This document shows, one piece after another, positions 18,038 through 28,269 of a stretch of DNA of 64,000 nucleotides (position 1 is its first letter; each line of letters opens with the position of its first letter). A model generated the notes under the pieces. The model was not told the origin of the DNA and searched no databases. It saw only the letters and a program-made list of their open reading frames with translations. The DNA is from Natrinema soli (GTDB taxonomy: Archaea > Halobacteriota > Halobacteria > Halobacteriales > Natrialbaceae): the NCBI RefSeq assembly GCF_028618695.1, contig NZ_JAQIVI010000413.1, forward strand, positions 11,443 through 75,442, read 5' to 3'. The position numbers and the translations under genes were made by a program.

Positions 18038-18212
18038 CGGTGAGACATTGTCGCGGTGATGCTAAACTCTACGTGTTACTGCTGTGAGCGTATTCAGACT
18101 CGTGTCGTTTCCGACGGGTCCGCTCGAGGGGCTTCTCCTACCCACGGCACACGCGCTTCCATCCGCGGTGTGCGTCCGATGATCGACCACCGGAAGACGA
18201 CGGAACGGTCGG

Positions 18213-19391
18213 CTACAATCCGAGCCGAAAGATTCGATTCGCCGCGAGGATACCGAGGCCGAGGATCATGATTCCGGCGAGTAACGTGAACGAGACGTCC
18301 CACCCGTACAGGTCGGCGAGAATACCGATCACGACGCTGCCCGTCGCGCCCGTCGTCATGTACGCGGTCCTGACGAGCCCGAATCCGGTACCGCGCTCGG
18401 ACGCCCCCAGGAGATCCATGAATCGCGACTGGATCGGCGCTCCCCAGCTCATCGCGAGTCCGATGAACAACACGCCCGCGACGAACTGCGGGAGGCTCCC
18501 GGCGACGACGAGCAGTCCGTACCCGGCGATACCGGCGCTCATCGTCACGATCGCGGCCGAATCGCGACCGATTCGATCCGAGAGCGCGCCCATCAGCGGT
18601 TGCGTGAGCCCGTGGACGACGAAGTACAGCGAGAAGAGCGCGCTCGCGATCGCCGGTGAGAGTCCCTGTCCCTCGGCGAAAAACGTCGGCAGGAACGATG
18701 CCGTCGCCTGCCAGACGAAGGCGCAGAGAAACGAGAGCAGCGTCGTGTACGCGATCGACGGTCGGAAGAGCAGCTCGAACATCGCGCCGAGTTCGGCCCG
18801 TTCGCGCATCGGCTGCTCGGGTCGATCCGGTTCTGTCGGGCGGATTCGCCACGCGAACAGGACGAAAATCGGGGCTGCGACGGAAAAACCGAGTAACACG
18901 CCCGCTCGCCACCCGTACCGAACGGCGATCAGCGTCGCGGCGACCGGCGCGACGAGGCCCGCGACGGGGCCGCCGGCGATGTGCAACCCGATCGCGCGAC
19001 CCGTGTCCGCGAACTGCTTCGTGAGATACGTCGTTGCGACCGTGTAGTGGAGCCCGGCACCGACGCCGAGAACGATCGTAAAGAGGACGAAAAATTCGTA
19101 CGACGGAGAAACGGCGAGCAGTACACTGGCGATTGCGGTCAATCCGAGCGCGACGAGAATGACCCGTCGTTCTCCGAACCGATCACCGAGGATGCCGCTC
19201 GGGAACTGGGTGAGCGCGTACGTCCCCCACATCAGCGATAACGCGGTTCCGAGAGCCGCGTTCGAAACGGCGAAATCGTCCGTGATAGCGGGAACGAGCG
19301 GGCTGATCGCGAGCCGAGCGGCCATCGTCGCCATGAACGCAAACGTGCAGAGAAGCAGCGCCGTACGTTGATATCGCCAGTTCACAGGCAC
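18213..19391 (-). CDS. Major facilitator superfamily (MFS) transporter
   Basis: 392 residues with 12 predicted hydrophobic helices. The MFS loop 2-3 motif is seen as GILGDRFGERRVI, and its repeat in the second half as GALSDRIGRDSAA. The protein should be a proton-coupled transporter in the cytoplasmic membrane. Neighbouring SDR and acyl-CoA dehydrogenase genes suggest an organic-acid substrate, which is weak inference. Confidence 0.9.
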   Translation of the reverse strand: MPVNWRYQRTALLLCTFAFMATMAARLAISPLVPAITDDFAVSNAALGTALSLMWGTYALTQFPSGILGDRFGERRVILVALGLTAIASVLLAVSPSYEFFVLFTIVLGVGAGLHYTVATTYLTKQFADTGRAIGLHIAGGPVAGLVAPVAATLIAVRYGWRAGVLLGFSVAAPIFVLFAWRIRPTEPDRPEQPMRERAELGAMFELLFRPSIAYTTLLSFLCAFVWQATASFLPTFFAEGQGLSPAIASALFSLYFVVHGLTQPLMGALSDRIGRDSAAIVTMSAGIAGYGLLVVAGSLPQFVAGVLFIGLAMSWGAPIQSRFMDLLGASERGTGFGLVRTAYMTTGATGSVVIGILADLYGWDVSFTLLAGIMILGLGILAANRIFRLGL

Positions 19392-19591
19392 CCTACAGAG
19401 AGCCGATGAAAACGATTTGCGGTATCGGACTATCTGGCCGAATTACGAGTCGTCGCCGTCGGAACGCGTTGCGCCGGTCCGTACAGACAGGCCCGGGACG
19501 GACATTAACGGGCTCGAGACGGACACTGACTGAATCGGGATGGACACTGACGGGCTACCGACGGACGACGGGGAGGACTCGATGGCGATCA

Positions 19592-20752
19592 TTACGACGA
19601 TAGCAGGTCGTCGGCGATGATACGTTTCTGTATCTCGTTGGTTCCCTCGAAGATGCGAGTCACTCGAGCATCCCGCCAGTATCGCTCGACGTCGAAGTCA
19701 GTCGTGTAGCCGTAGCCGCCGTGAATTTGAATCCCTTCGCTGGTGACCTCCTCGGCGATATCGCTGGCGAAGAGTTTCGCCATCGCGGCTTCGGCGTCTG
19801 CTCGCTCGCCGGAGTCGACCGCGTCGGCGACGAGCAGCGTCAACGCCCGCGCGGCCTCGACCTGCGTCACCATGTCCGCCAACTTGAATCTGATCGCCTG
19901 AAACTCCGAGATCGGCTCGTCGAACTGCACGCGTTCCGTCGCGTACTGAACCGAGTCTTCGATCGCGCCGCGCGCTAATCCCACCGACCGGGCGGCGGTG
20001 TGGACGCGGCCTTCCTCGAAGAAATCCATGATCTGATAGAAGCCGTTTCCTTCCTCACCGCCGACGAGCTTGTCGGCGCTGACGCGCACGTCGTCGAAAT
20101 TCACCTCCCACGTTTTCCAGCCGTGGTAGCCGATCTTGTCGATCGCCTGGCCGCTGAGACCGTCGCGATCGAACGTCCCGGCCGGCTTCTCGACGATGAA
20201 GCCGGAAATGCCGCGATGGGCCGGCTCCGCGTCCGGGTCAGTGACAGCGTACGTGAGAATGAAATCCGATCCCTTCGCGAACGTCGTCCACGTCTTCTGG
20301 CCGTTGAGGACGTACTCGTCGCCGTCGCGCTCGGCGCGGGTCTGCATGTTCGCGACGTCGCTGCCCGCGTTCGGCTCGCTGATCGCGATGCTCTTGAGCG
20401 CGTCTCCGGAGGCCATCTTCGGCAAATACTCCTCTTTCTGCTCGTCCGTCGCTCCCGCAAGGCTCTGTCCGCGGGCGATGATACTGCCGACGCTGAGCCA
20501 CCCTCGAGAGAGCTCCTCGGCGATAACCGCGTACGACTTCAGATCCATCCCGAGTCCGCCGTATTCCTCGTCGATGAGGATGCCGAAAAACCCCATCTCG
20601 CCGAGCTGAGAGACGAGTTCGGCCGACATCTCCTCTTTTTTCGGGTCGCGTTCGCTCGCCTCCGGGCGGACCTCGTTCGTGACGAACCGCTTCGTTTCGT
20701 CACGCAGCAGCTTGTGTTCGTCTGACAGTATCGTGTCCGAAATGTTGTTCAT
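19592..20752 (-). CDS. Acyl-CoA dehydrogenase with complete catalytic motif
   Basis: 386 residues, classical length. It has AISEPNAGSDVANM (FAD block), the QIHGGYGYTTDFDVERYWRD block and RIFEGTNEIQKRII, whose EGT Glu is the expected catalytic base. Of the four dehydrogenases here it is the only one with this canonical box. The upstream gap contains a strong A/T-rich promoter (gatatttattaaacc, 20771-20785) shared with the divergent VOC gene. Likely an acyl-CoA oxidation step, electrons passing to ETF. Confidence 0.94.
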   Translation of the reverse strand: MNNISDTILSDEHKLLRDETKRFVTNEVRPEASERDPKKEEMSAELVSQLGEMGFFGILIDEEYGGLGMDLKSYAVIAEELSRGWLSVGSIIARGQSLAGATDEQKEEYLPKMASGDALKSIAISEPNAGSDVANMQTRAERDGDEYVLNGQKTWTTFAKGSDFILTYAVTDPDAEPAHRGISGFIVEKPAGTFDRDGLSGQAIDKIGYHGWKTWEVNFDDVRVSADKLVGGEEGNGFYQIMDFFEEGRVHTAARSVGLARGAIEDSVQYATERVQFDEPISEFQAIRFKLADMVTQVEAARALTLLVADAVDSGERADAEAAMAKLFASDIAEEVTSEGIQIHGGYGYTTDFDVERYWRDARVTRIFEGTNEIQKRIIADDLLSS

Positions 20753-20988
20753 ACGTGTTCCACGTTGCGCCGATATTTATTAAACCTTTTAATATATTCC
20801 GGATCAGTCACTCAGTGAGTGAAGGACGGCGGTGATTTGCGATGGGGTTCGTCATCCGCCGGGGCCGTCGGCGTCCCACATCTCCGTCGAACAGTTCGAA
20901 GCAGCGCTCGAGCGGTGCTCACGCAGCATTCGAGCGGCGACCGATCCGACTAAACGAATATAAGTGCGGTCCGCATTGCCATACCACG

Positions 20989-21450
20989 ATGGATGAAATC
21001 GATCACATCGCACACGCAGTGTGGGACCTGTCGGACGCGCTCGAGACCGTCACGGCCGCGGACGGCGTCGAACACGTCTGGACCCTCGAGAGCGAGAAAT
21101 GGCAGTACCGAACGGCGTACATCCTGTTCGGCAGCGATATATTCACCCTGCTTTCCCCGACGAGCGAGGCGAGTTTCGTCGCCGACTACCTCGAGCGCAA
21201 CGGCCAGGGGCTTCATCACATCGGTGCAACCGTTTCGGACCTCGAGACGGCCGTTGCACAGCTGACGGCGGTCGGCGGGGAGGTCATCATGGAGGACGTG
21301 GTTTCGGGTGTCCGAAGCGAGGCGACCCTGCATCCGAAATCGCTGTTCGGCCTCCAACTGCAACTCATCGAGTGGCACGACGACGTCGGTCCGACTGCGC
21401 GCGACCACATCGAGGCGATGCGCGCCGCCGCGGCGGACGATCGACTCTGA
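20989..21450 (+). CDS. VOC-superfamily protein (glyoxalase / methylmalonyl-CoA epimerase-like)
   Basis: 153 residues. MDEIDHIAHAVWDL and GQGLHHIGATVSDLE are the two paired beta-alpha-beta modules with metal His residues, and LQLQLIEWHD supplies a further acidic/His position. Methylmalonyl-CoA epimerase-like members have this length. A TATA box (aatataag, 20957-20964) about 28 bases before ATG 20989 supports this start over the longer in-frame extension to 20842. It is divergent from the acyl-CoA dehydrogenase and shares its control region. Confidence 0.85.
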   Translation: MDEIDHIAHAVWDLSDALETVTAADGVEHVWTLESEKWQYRTAYILFGSDIFTLLSPTSEASFVADYLERNGQGLHHIGATVSDLETAVAQLTAVGGEVIMEDVVSGVRSEATLHPKSLFGLQLQLIEWHDDVGPTARDHIEAMRAAAADDRL

Positions 21451-21459
21451 GTCGACGAG

Positions 21460-22467
21460 TTACGCGATCGTCTCGCCGACGTTGTCGATCGTCTCGCGTA
21501 TCTCTTCGACGGTGGCGGTGGTCGGCGGAAGCAGTGCGAGCGTGTCGGCGATCCCCTCGTATCGCTCGAAGCGGTCACCGACGGTATCCGGACTGCCGGC
21601 GATCGCGATCTCGTCGAGGAGGTCGTCGCTGACGGCCGCCCGGGCCGCATCCTTCTCGCCGGCCTCCCACTCGTCCTGGATCCGGTCGGCGGCGTCCCGG
21701 AACCCGTGATCGGCCACCGCATCGTAATGGAACGCTCCCATCGCGCCGACGTAGAACGCGATCATCTCCCGGCACCTGTCCCGAGCCCGCTCGCCGTCTT
21801 CGAGGACGCATGTCGTCACCCACGGGATCGTCGCGACCGCTTCGGGATCGCGATCTCGCTTTCGAGCGCCGCGATCGACGTGTTCGCGCTTCGCCGGGAG
21901 CGCCGACACCGGAATGCGGTTCGGCATCCATCCGTCGCCGAACCCGCCCGTCAGTTCGATGTTCGTCTCGCCCTGTGCGGCGACGTAAATCGGAACGTCC
22001 GAGCGACGCGGTTCGAATCGGAGACGGAAGTGCCGGAGGTCGAATAGCTGGCCGTCGTAGCTCATCTCGTTTCCGGAGAGGACGCGTCGGACGATCTCGA
22101 TCGTTTCGCGCTGGCGGCGCAACGCCGGTCGAAAGTCAACGCCGTGCCAGTTCTCGATGACCTTCGGCCCCGACAGGCCCAGCCCGAGTACCGCCCGTCC
22201 GTCCGTGAGTTCGTCCAGCGTCGCCGCTCCCTGGGCGATCAGCGCGGGCGACCTCGAGTAGACGGGGATGATTCCCGTTCCGAGCCCGATCGTTTCCGTG
22301 CGGGCCGCGAAGTAGCCGAGGCGGGTAAACGCTTCTCGGCCCCACGTTTCGGGGACCATCACGAGATCGTATCCGGCGTCCTCCGCCGCGAGCGCGAGGT
22401 CACACTGCTCCACTGTGGTGACGTCGCCGGTGGCTGGCAACGGCAGCGCGAGGTCGTACGATGGCAT
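21460..22467 (-). CDS. LLM-class (F420-dependent) oxidoreductase
   Basis: 335 residues, luciferase-like TIM barrel. LGLGLSGPKVIENWHG and RIPVSALPAKREHVDRGARK are typical of the F420-using branch that reduces or oxidises small organic substrates. The gene ends 10 bases from the stop of the convergent VOC gene. A palindromic GGTATACC lies at the start codon. The substrate is unknown; assignment to F420 rather than FMN rests on family resemblance. Confidence 0.88.
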   Translation of the reverse strand: MPSYDLALPLPATGDVTTVEQCDLALAAEDAGYDLVMVPETWGREAFTRLGYFAARTETIGLGTGIIPVYSRSPALIAQGAATLDELTDGRAVLGLGLSGPKVIENWHGVDFRPALRRQRETIEIVRRVLSGNEMSYDGQLFDLRHFRLRFEPRRSDVPIYVAAQGETNIELTGGFGDGWMPNRIPVSALPAKREHVDRGARKRDRDPEAVATIPWVTTCVLEDGERARDRCREMIAFYVGAMGAFHYDAVADHGFRDAADRIQDEWEAGEKDAARAAVSDDLLDEIAIAGSPDTVGDRFERYEGIADTLALLPPTTATVEEIRETIDNVGETIA

Positions 22468-22560
22468 GGTATACCAAACGAGAAGAGACCGTCTTAGCTG
22501 TTTCCCACCCGCTCGAGTGCCGTCCCATTAATGTGGTCACCGCTCGCTCTAGTCGATACG

Positions 22561-23118
22561 ATGTCGAACGAAGGAACGTCCAGGGTGCCGTACATCACCG
22601 CCAAAGAGCAGCTTTCGGACGACTGGCACGACCACTACGATCGGATCGCGGCCAGCCGGGGCCACGTTCGCGGTCCCTTCAGCGTCCTCATGAATAGCCC
22701 GGCGGTCGCGACCGAGATTGCAGACGTCGGAACGTACGTGCGCTTCGAGGGAACGCTCCCGGGGACGGTGCGAGAACTCGCGATCATCACGACGGCCCGG
22801 GAACTCGACTGCGCCTACGAGTGGGCGATACACGAGCCGCTGGCACGAGACGAGGGGGTCGCTGACGACACGATCGATATCGTCGCCACTCGAGAGTCGA
22901 CGGCTCCCCTTCCGGCGGTCGACGCGCTCGTCGTCCGCTACGGCCGCGCGTTGTTCCGCGAAAACGAGGTCCCGGAGTCGCTCGTTCGGTCGGCGAGAGA
23001 CCGGTTCGGCGTCGAAGGGGTCACTGAACTGACGGTGACGTTCGGCTACTACAGTATGCTGGCCTGCGTCCTGAACGCCTTCGCGGTCGACCCGGGAGAA
23101 TCGCTCGAGCAGTGGTGA
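22561..23118 (+). CDS. Carboxymuconolactone decarboxylase-family protein
   Basis: 185 residues. The family signature GTVRELAIITTARELDCAYE followed by WAIHEPLARDEGV is clear. It has a single Cys in the place where AhpD peroxidases carry Cys-x-x-Cys, so a disulfide reductase role is unlikely and a decarboxylase-like or structural role is more probable. ATG 22561 is preferred because homologues begin near RVPYITAKEQL. It is divergent from the LLM oxidoreductase. Confidence 0.85.
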   Translation: MSNEGTSRVPYITAKEQLSDDWHDHYDRIAASRGHVRGPFSVLMNSPAVATEIADVGTYVRFEGTLPGTVRELAIITTARELDCAYEWAIHEPLARDEGVADDTIDIVATRESTAPLPAVDALVVRYGRALFRENEVPESLVRSARDRFGVEGVTELTVTFGYYSMLACVLNAFAVDPGESLEQW

Positions 23119-23191
23119 TCCCGTCTCGAGTGCGGGTCTCACAGGCATCGACGCGACAGTACGAACCACATTCTCAGTCGTTTGATCTCCG

Positions 23192-24427
23192 TCAATCGTT
23201 CGATCTAGCGACCAGTACCACGGCGAGGCCGGCACAGAGTACCGTCACGCAGGTGAGCACTCCGAATAACGCGGGAGTACCGCCGTAATCGAGCGTGACG
23301 CCGGCGACGGCCGAGCCGACCGCGCCGATGCCGAACAGTCCCATGTAGATGTACCCGAACGAGAGACCGTGGCTTTCCGCTGGGACGTACTCCGCGATAA
23401 GGCTCTGCACGATCGGTGCGAACATGTAGATGAAAAAACCGAGTGCGACGCAGACGGCCAGCAGCGGGAGGACGCCGATTTCGGAGGCGGGAACGAACAG
23501 CGCGGATGCGATACCGAGTGCGATAAACGTCCCGAGAAGGGTCATTTCAGAGCTTCCCCTATCGCTGATCTTGCCGCCGGTGTACTGCCCGAAGATGCCG
23601 ACCAGCAGGAGCCCGGAGTACGCGATCTGGCCCGCTTCGATCTCCCGGTCGCCAACTGCGACGGTCTCGAACATCGGCAGGTCCGTGAGGACGTCGGGAA
23701 GGAACGTGAAGATCCCTCGATAGTAGACGCCGTACAGTATCTGTATCGCGAACACGAGAACGAACCCACCGATCAGCAGGGTCCGAGTGTTCGTCACGAC
23801 GTCACGAAGCGACGTTACGAGAGCCGGATTCGCCGTCCGGTCCGGATCGCGCTGCTCCGAGGCCGCCTCGGAAACGGTGTCGTCGAACGAGACGAAGAGG
23901 CCGACGATAACGCAGATCGCTGCCGGGGCGGTGAGGAGGAGCGCGACCAGCCGCCACTCGAAAAACGCGAGCAGGACGATCGCAGCGAGCGGAACGACGA
24001 CCATTCCGACGTTTCCCCCGGCACCGTGGTACGCGAGCACCGTCCCTCGTTGCTTCGCGCTCCGACTGATGAGCGACAGTCCGGACGGATGGTAGAGACT
24101 CGCCATCGCGCCCCAGATCATCAGCGTCACGGTGAGCGCCGCGACGGACTGAAGCACGCTCAGCGCGGCGAACGAGAGCCCCATCCCGCCGGTAGAGAGC
24201 AAGACGAGCCGTTTCGATCCGTATACGTCCGCCAACACGCCCGCGAGGGGTGCGAACAGTCCGATGAGAGCGTACCCCGCACCGACGACGAGTCCGAGCG
24301 TCGTCGCCGAGACGTCGAACATCGAGAGCCAGATCGGGACGAAGAGCGGAATTACCAGCTCGAATCCGTGAAACACCCCGTGACCGAGACCGGTGAAGAC
24401 CGCAATAGACGAGTCGTTATTCTTCAT
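23192..24427 (-). CDS. MFS transporter
   Basis: 411 residues with about 12 hydrophobic helices. Loop 2-3 reads GVLADVYGSKRLVLL. The second half has GGKISDRGSSEMTLLG. It is a membrane transporter, substrate unknown. It ends about 70 bases from the convergent carboxymuconolactone decarboxylase-family gene; upstream is a universal stress gene transcribed in the same direction. Confidence 0.9.
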   Translation of the reverse strand: MKNNDSSIAVFTGLGHGVFHGFELVIPLFVPIWLSMFDVSATTLGLVVGAGYALIGLFAPLAGVLADVYGSKRLVLLSTGGMGLSFAALSVLQSVAALTVTLMIWGAMASLYHPSGLSLISRSAKQRGTVLAYHGAGGNVGMVVVPLAAIVLLAFFEWRLVALLLTAPAAICVIVGLFVSFDDTVSEAASEQRDPDRTANPALVTSLRDVVTNTRTLLIGGFVLVFAIQILYGVYYRGIFTFLPDVLTDLPMFETVAVGDREIEAGQIAYSGLLLVGIFGQYTGGKISDRGSSEMTLLGTFIALGIASALFVPASEIGVLPLLAVCVALGFFIYMFAPIVQSLIAEYVPAESHGLSFGYIYMGLFGIGAVGSAVAGVTLDYGGTPALFGVLTCVTVLCAGLAVVLVARSND

Positions 24428-24524
24428 TGTCCGTTTCTCACGGAGGCAATGTTCAATATTCTACTGATCGCGGAACGGTGCGGCGTCGACGCGTCTGATC
24501 TCGACGTTCCGGCTCCCTCGAGAC

Positions 24525-24944
24525 TCAGTCACTCGTGGCGACGATCACGGGGCGGTCGGCGGAGAGGAGCAGGGACTGCGTGACGCTTCCGAAGATAGCC
24601 TTCCCGGCGGGGCTCCGCTTTCGTCCGCTGACGGCAATACTGTCGGCGTCGATTTCCTCGGCGACCGCGAGGATTACTTCGGTGGGTTCGCCGTGTTCGC
24701 GTCGCTTCACCGGGTCGATACCGGCCGCTTCGAGGATCTGCGTCGCGGCCGTCACGCTCTCCGGGAAGTCGTCTTCGTCGTACAGTTCGGACGAATCGAC
24801 CCGCGCATCGCCATCGCTCACGTTGAACTCTTCGAACACGTTCACGAGGACGACCTCGATCTCTCCCGGGAGATTCGCGACGGCTTCGGCCGCCAACGCT
24901 GAACGATCTTCGTTCGTATCGACCGCTAGTAGTACGTTGTACAT
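24525..24944 (-). CDS. Universal stress protein (UspA family)
   Basis: 139 residues, single Usp domain. MYNVLLAVDTNEDRS opens the nucleotide-binding fold, and the end SGRKRSPAGKAIFGSVTQSL matches the ATP-binding G-2x-G-9x-G(S/T) pattern in diverged form. Such proteins often sit beside transporters in haloarchaea and may modulate them; here the MFS gene at 23192-24427 lies just downstream. Confidence 0.92.
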   Translation of the reverse strand: MYNVLLAVDTNEDRSALAAEAVANLPGEIEVVLVNVFEEFNVSDGDARVDSSELYDEDDFPESVTAATQILEAAGIDPVKRREHGEPTEVILAVAEEIDADSIAVSGRKRSPAGKAIFGSVTQSLLLSADRPVIVATSD

Positions 24945-25245
24945 AGGTGTACTACCAGTTCTATCTACTTATCTCTCCGGGCAGCTCCGTCGACGGTCGC
25001 CCGCGAGTCGATGCGAACGGGTCCAACGCGCAGTTCCATCGACGTTCCCGACGAACGTCGAGCGACGAGGGCTCGAGAAGACGCGTCGCACGGACGGAGC
25101 CGATACGTTCGATTGGGTATCGACGGTTCGGCGGACAGTGCGAGTCGGAAGGTATCGATGAGTGAACGACGACTCACCGCGGGACCCCGGTCCGCCATCC
25201 GAATAAACAGAAGACTTTACTGTGAGAGCCGTAATATTCGCTGTA

Positions 25246-26388
25246 ATGCTGTCGCTATCGGCGGAACAGGAGATGGTCGTATCGTCACTGGAAGCGCTCG
25301 CCCACAACGAGTTTTCTGACGCCGCGTTCTCGTGGGACGGGAACATTCCGCTGGAGAACATCGAACTGCTCGCAGACCGCGGCTATCTCGGACTGAACAT
25401 CTCCGAAGAGTACGGCGGCGGCGGCATGGGCGAATTCGAGGCGATGCTCAGCATCGAAGCCGTCGGGCAAGTCTGTCCGGATACGGCCGAATACCTCTAC
25501 AACCAGCAGATGGTCGCCCCTCGCGGTATCGAGATGTTCGGGAGCGACACCGTGAAGGACCGGTACCTCCCCGGCGTCACCGCGGGCGAAGACGCGATCG
25601 CGATCGCGATTTCCGAACCCGAAGCGGGATCGGACGTCGGTGCGATGAATACCACGGTCGAAGCGGAGAACGGAGAACTCGTCCTGAACGGCGAAAAAGT
25701 ATGGGTGAGCAACATTCCGCACGCATCTGCTTGCGTCGTCTGGGCGAGATTCCCAGACGGACTCGGTTCGGTCGTCATCGACCTCGATGACAACGAGGAC
25801 AGCGTCGAGATCGAGCAACACTACACGAACATGGCGAACCACACCCAGACGCAGTTCCGCATGCACGACATCGTGATTCCCGAAACGCACGTCCTGACTC
25901 GAGGGACGGACGGGTTCAAACAGCAGCTCCAGGCGTTGAACTGGGAACGCCTCGGAAGCGCGACGCTCTCGAACGCCATCGGCCGATGTGCACTCGACAA
26001 GGCGCTGGAGTACGGCCAACAGCGCGAACAGTTCGACCAGCCGATCGCGGATTTCCAGGGCATCGAGTGGAAGCTCGCCGATATGGTCAAGGAACTCGAG
26101 GCGTCGCGTTCGCTCACGTACCGGGCGGCGCTCAACGCGGAAGAGCAGGGCCGGATCCCCGATCGGATGGACGCCTCGCTGGCCAAGCTCTACTCCGGGG
26201 AAATGGTCGAAACGGTGGTCAGCGAATCGCTGCAGATCCACGGTGCGAACGGCTACCAGCAGGGACACGCGCTGGAGTACCTCCACCGGCTCGCGCGGGG
26301 CCGCCGGCTCGCGGCGGGGACCGACGAGATCCAGAAGAACCAGATCGCGGCGGCCCTCAAACAGGATGGCCTCCCCTCGCTCACGTAA
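25246..26388 (+). CDS. Acyl-CoA dehydrogenase family protein
   Basis: 380 residues from ATG 25246 (MLSLSAEQEMVV); an in-frame GTG at 25222 is less likely. It has IAISEPEAGSDVGAMN, QIHGANGYQQGHALEYLHR and a C-terminal AAGTDEIQKNQIA, which keeps the GT-x-EIQ box but has Ala where the catalytic Glu normally sits. Glu at another position is used in some subfamilies (isovaleryl type), so activity remains possible. It is divergent from the universal stress gene. Confidence 0.92.
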   Translation: MLSLSAEQEMVVSSLEALAHNEFSDAAFSWDGNIPLENIELLADRGYLGLNISEEYGGGGMGEFEAMLSIEAVGQVCPDTAEYLYNQQMVAPRGIEMFGSDTVKDRYLPGVTAGEDAIAIAISEPEAGSDVGAMNTTVEAENGELVLNGEKVWVSNIPHASACVVWARFPDGLGSVVIDLDDNEDSVEIEQHYTNMANHTQTQFRMHDIVIPETHVLTRGTDGFKQQLQALNWERLGSATLSNAIGRCALDKALEYGQQREQFDQPIADFQGIEWKLADMVKELEASRSLTYRAALNAEEQGRIPDRMDASLAKLYSGEMVETVVSESLQIHGANGYQQGHALEYLHRLARGRRLAAGTDEIQKNQIAAALKQDGLPSLT

Positions 26389-26743
26389 CTCCCCTCGCGG
26401 AGACACCGATCCCTCGTCGATCGAGTCGTGACGTGTCTTCTCGGTCGAAGTTGGCTCCGGACCGACGTTTCCTGCCTGTCACCGACGAACGCCCGTATCC
26501 CCACGAGACGGTTTACTTCGATTCTACGTTCCAGCAGCCGTCGATACCTTGGGCCCGGCCCAGTTCGGGCTCGTCCGACGTTCGGCAGGGAACCGGGTCG
26601 TATCTCGAACCGCGTCGGTCGAGGCGTCTCGAACCGTTTCGAACCGCTCTCGAGTCGGCTTCCGCGAACGGTTTCGGATAGCAAAACGGGACAGCCAGCC
26701 GGGAGAGGGGTCCCTCCGTGACGGACGGGGAATCCCCAACCGA
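26389..26743. other. Intergenic, 355 bases, nothing recognised
   Basis: GC-rich spacer between convergent genes (acyl-CoA dehydrogenase and MFS). No credible small gene, repeat or strong terminator was seen. Confidence 0.5.
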
Positions 26744-28015
26744 TCAATCGGAATCGGCGAGTGCGGGCTGCTGTGGAAGGGGTGACGCCGTGCGGGCGAC
26801 GACGAGACAGGCGATGCCGATGAGCCCACCGCCGACGCCGATGCCGCCGACCATGAGCTGTAACGATTCCGTCTGGGGAACAGCCCCGTCGAGGAGTTTG
26901 ATTCCGAACCCGACTACGATCGGTGCCGTGGTCGCCGAAAGCCGCCCTACTGATTCGAACACGCTCACGAGACCACCCCTGAGTTCCATGGGCGCGAACC
27001 CGGTCGCGACGCTCCGTAAGAGCGACAGCGAAAGCCCGAACCCGGCCCCGAGTGCCAATGCACCGACCGTCGCCAGGGCGACCGTCGGGACGAACGCGAC
27101 GATCACGAGTCCGAGCGCCATGAGCGATATTGCGGCCGTAAGGGGGAGTATCCGCCCGGCGAACGACGAGCCGAATCGCCCGGCTTGCGTCGCCGCAACG
27201 GCGTAGGTGGCGCTGGCCAACGCGACCAGGATACCGGCCTGCCCCGCCGTGCCGCCCATCGATCTCACGACTAACAGCGACACGTACGTCATGAACGTGA
27301 TATACAGGAGTATCGGAATCATGCGAAACACGAGAACCGAGGCGACGCGCGGTCGGAGCAGGACGGTAGTCAATTCGCGAACGTAGGTCCCACGGTCGGC
27401 GCGATCGACCGCTGAAGCGGTCTCCCGCGACGGCGCCGTCGGTTCGGTAAACCACAGCGCGAGAACGATCGAGATCGGGATACCGATCGCGTACAGCAAC
27501 AGCGGATACTGCCACGCGACGCCGACCAGTATACCGCCGATCAGCGGGAAGAACCCCTGCGTCAGGCCGGATACCGAAAACCGTAATCCCTGCCCCGTCG
27601 CTTCGGCACGACCAGTGTATAGGTCGCCGATACTCGTGATGATAACCGGCGTCACCGCGGCGAAGCTGACGCCCTGACAGAACCGAAGGAACAGTACGAC
27701 GCGAAAATCCGTCGTCACCGTGAGTGCGGTTCCGGCGATGGAAAAGACGAACAGCCCGGCGACGAGAAACGGCTTCCGTCCGTACCTGTCGGCCAGAACA
27801 CCGACCGCCGGAATCATCAGGATACCCGGGGCGGTGAACACGGTCATCAGCAATCCGATGGTCGCGTCCGTCGCGCCGTAGGGGTGCTGGAGTGACTCGA
27901 GAAGCGGAGAGATCAGTGCCGTGCCGAGTGGTGCGACGAGGTTCGCCAACAACAGAAGCTGGAAATCCGTGTCGCGTAAAACCGCCGCTTTCTCTCCGAA
28001 GAGCGACTGTATCAT
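26744..28015 (-). CDS. MFS transporter
   Basis: 423 residues from ATG 28015, about 12 helices. It shows GVLADRYGRKPFLVAG, the MFS loop 2-3 motif, and RFCQGVSFAAVTPV. An in-frame TTG at 28048 would add MSLAEKLGDVP, and the sequence there still looks like the cytoplasmic N-terminus of related carriers, so the true start may be 11 codons earlier. Upstream on the same strand lies an LLM oxidoreductase. Substrate unknown. Confidence 0.88.
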   Translation of the reverse strand: MIQSLFGEKAAVLRDTDFQLLLLANLVAPLGTALISPLLESLQHPYGATDATIGLLMTVFTAPGILMIPAVGVLADRYGRKPFLVAGLFVFSIAGTALTVTTDFRVVLFLRFCQGVSFAAVTPVIITSIGDLYTGRAEATGQGLRFSVSGLTQGFFPLIGGILVGVAWQYPLLLYAIGIPISIVLALWFTEPTAPSRETASAVDRADRGTYVRELTTVLLRPRVASVLVFRMIPILLYITFMTYVSLLVVRSMGGTAGQAGILVALASATYAVAATQAGRFGSSFAGRILPLTAAISLMALGLVIVAFVPTVALATVGALALGAGFGLSLSLLRSVATGFAPMELRGGLVSVFESVGRLSATTAPIVVGFGIKLLDGAVPQTESLQLMVGGIGVGGGLIGIACLVVARTASPLPQQPALADSD

Positions 28016-28269
28016 CGGCACGTCACCGAGTTTCTCGGCGAGGCTCAAAAAGATTCCCTCACCGACGCCGTCGAAAATCGTGCCGATCGCAGGATGGGAG
28101 GATGATCGCTTCCGAAAACGACGCGTCGTCCATGTCGCGGGACGATGCGACCGCGTCGAGCAGGTCCGTGTATCGCTCGACGCCCCTTCCAAATGGCACG
28201 ATCGAGAGCCCGGCCTCCGAGAGAAACGTTTTCCGGGAACGTGTTGGAAATAGTGCTAGTTCGTTTTCC

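Noticed and set aside
19490..19570. Imperfect repeats of gacggacactgac before the acyl-CoA dehydrogenase stop region
   Set aside because: Short low-complexity spacer between genes with no evident function.
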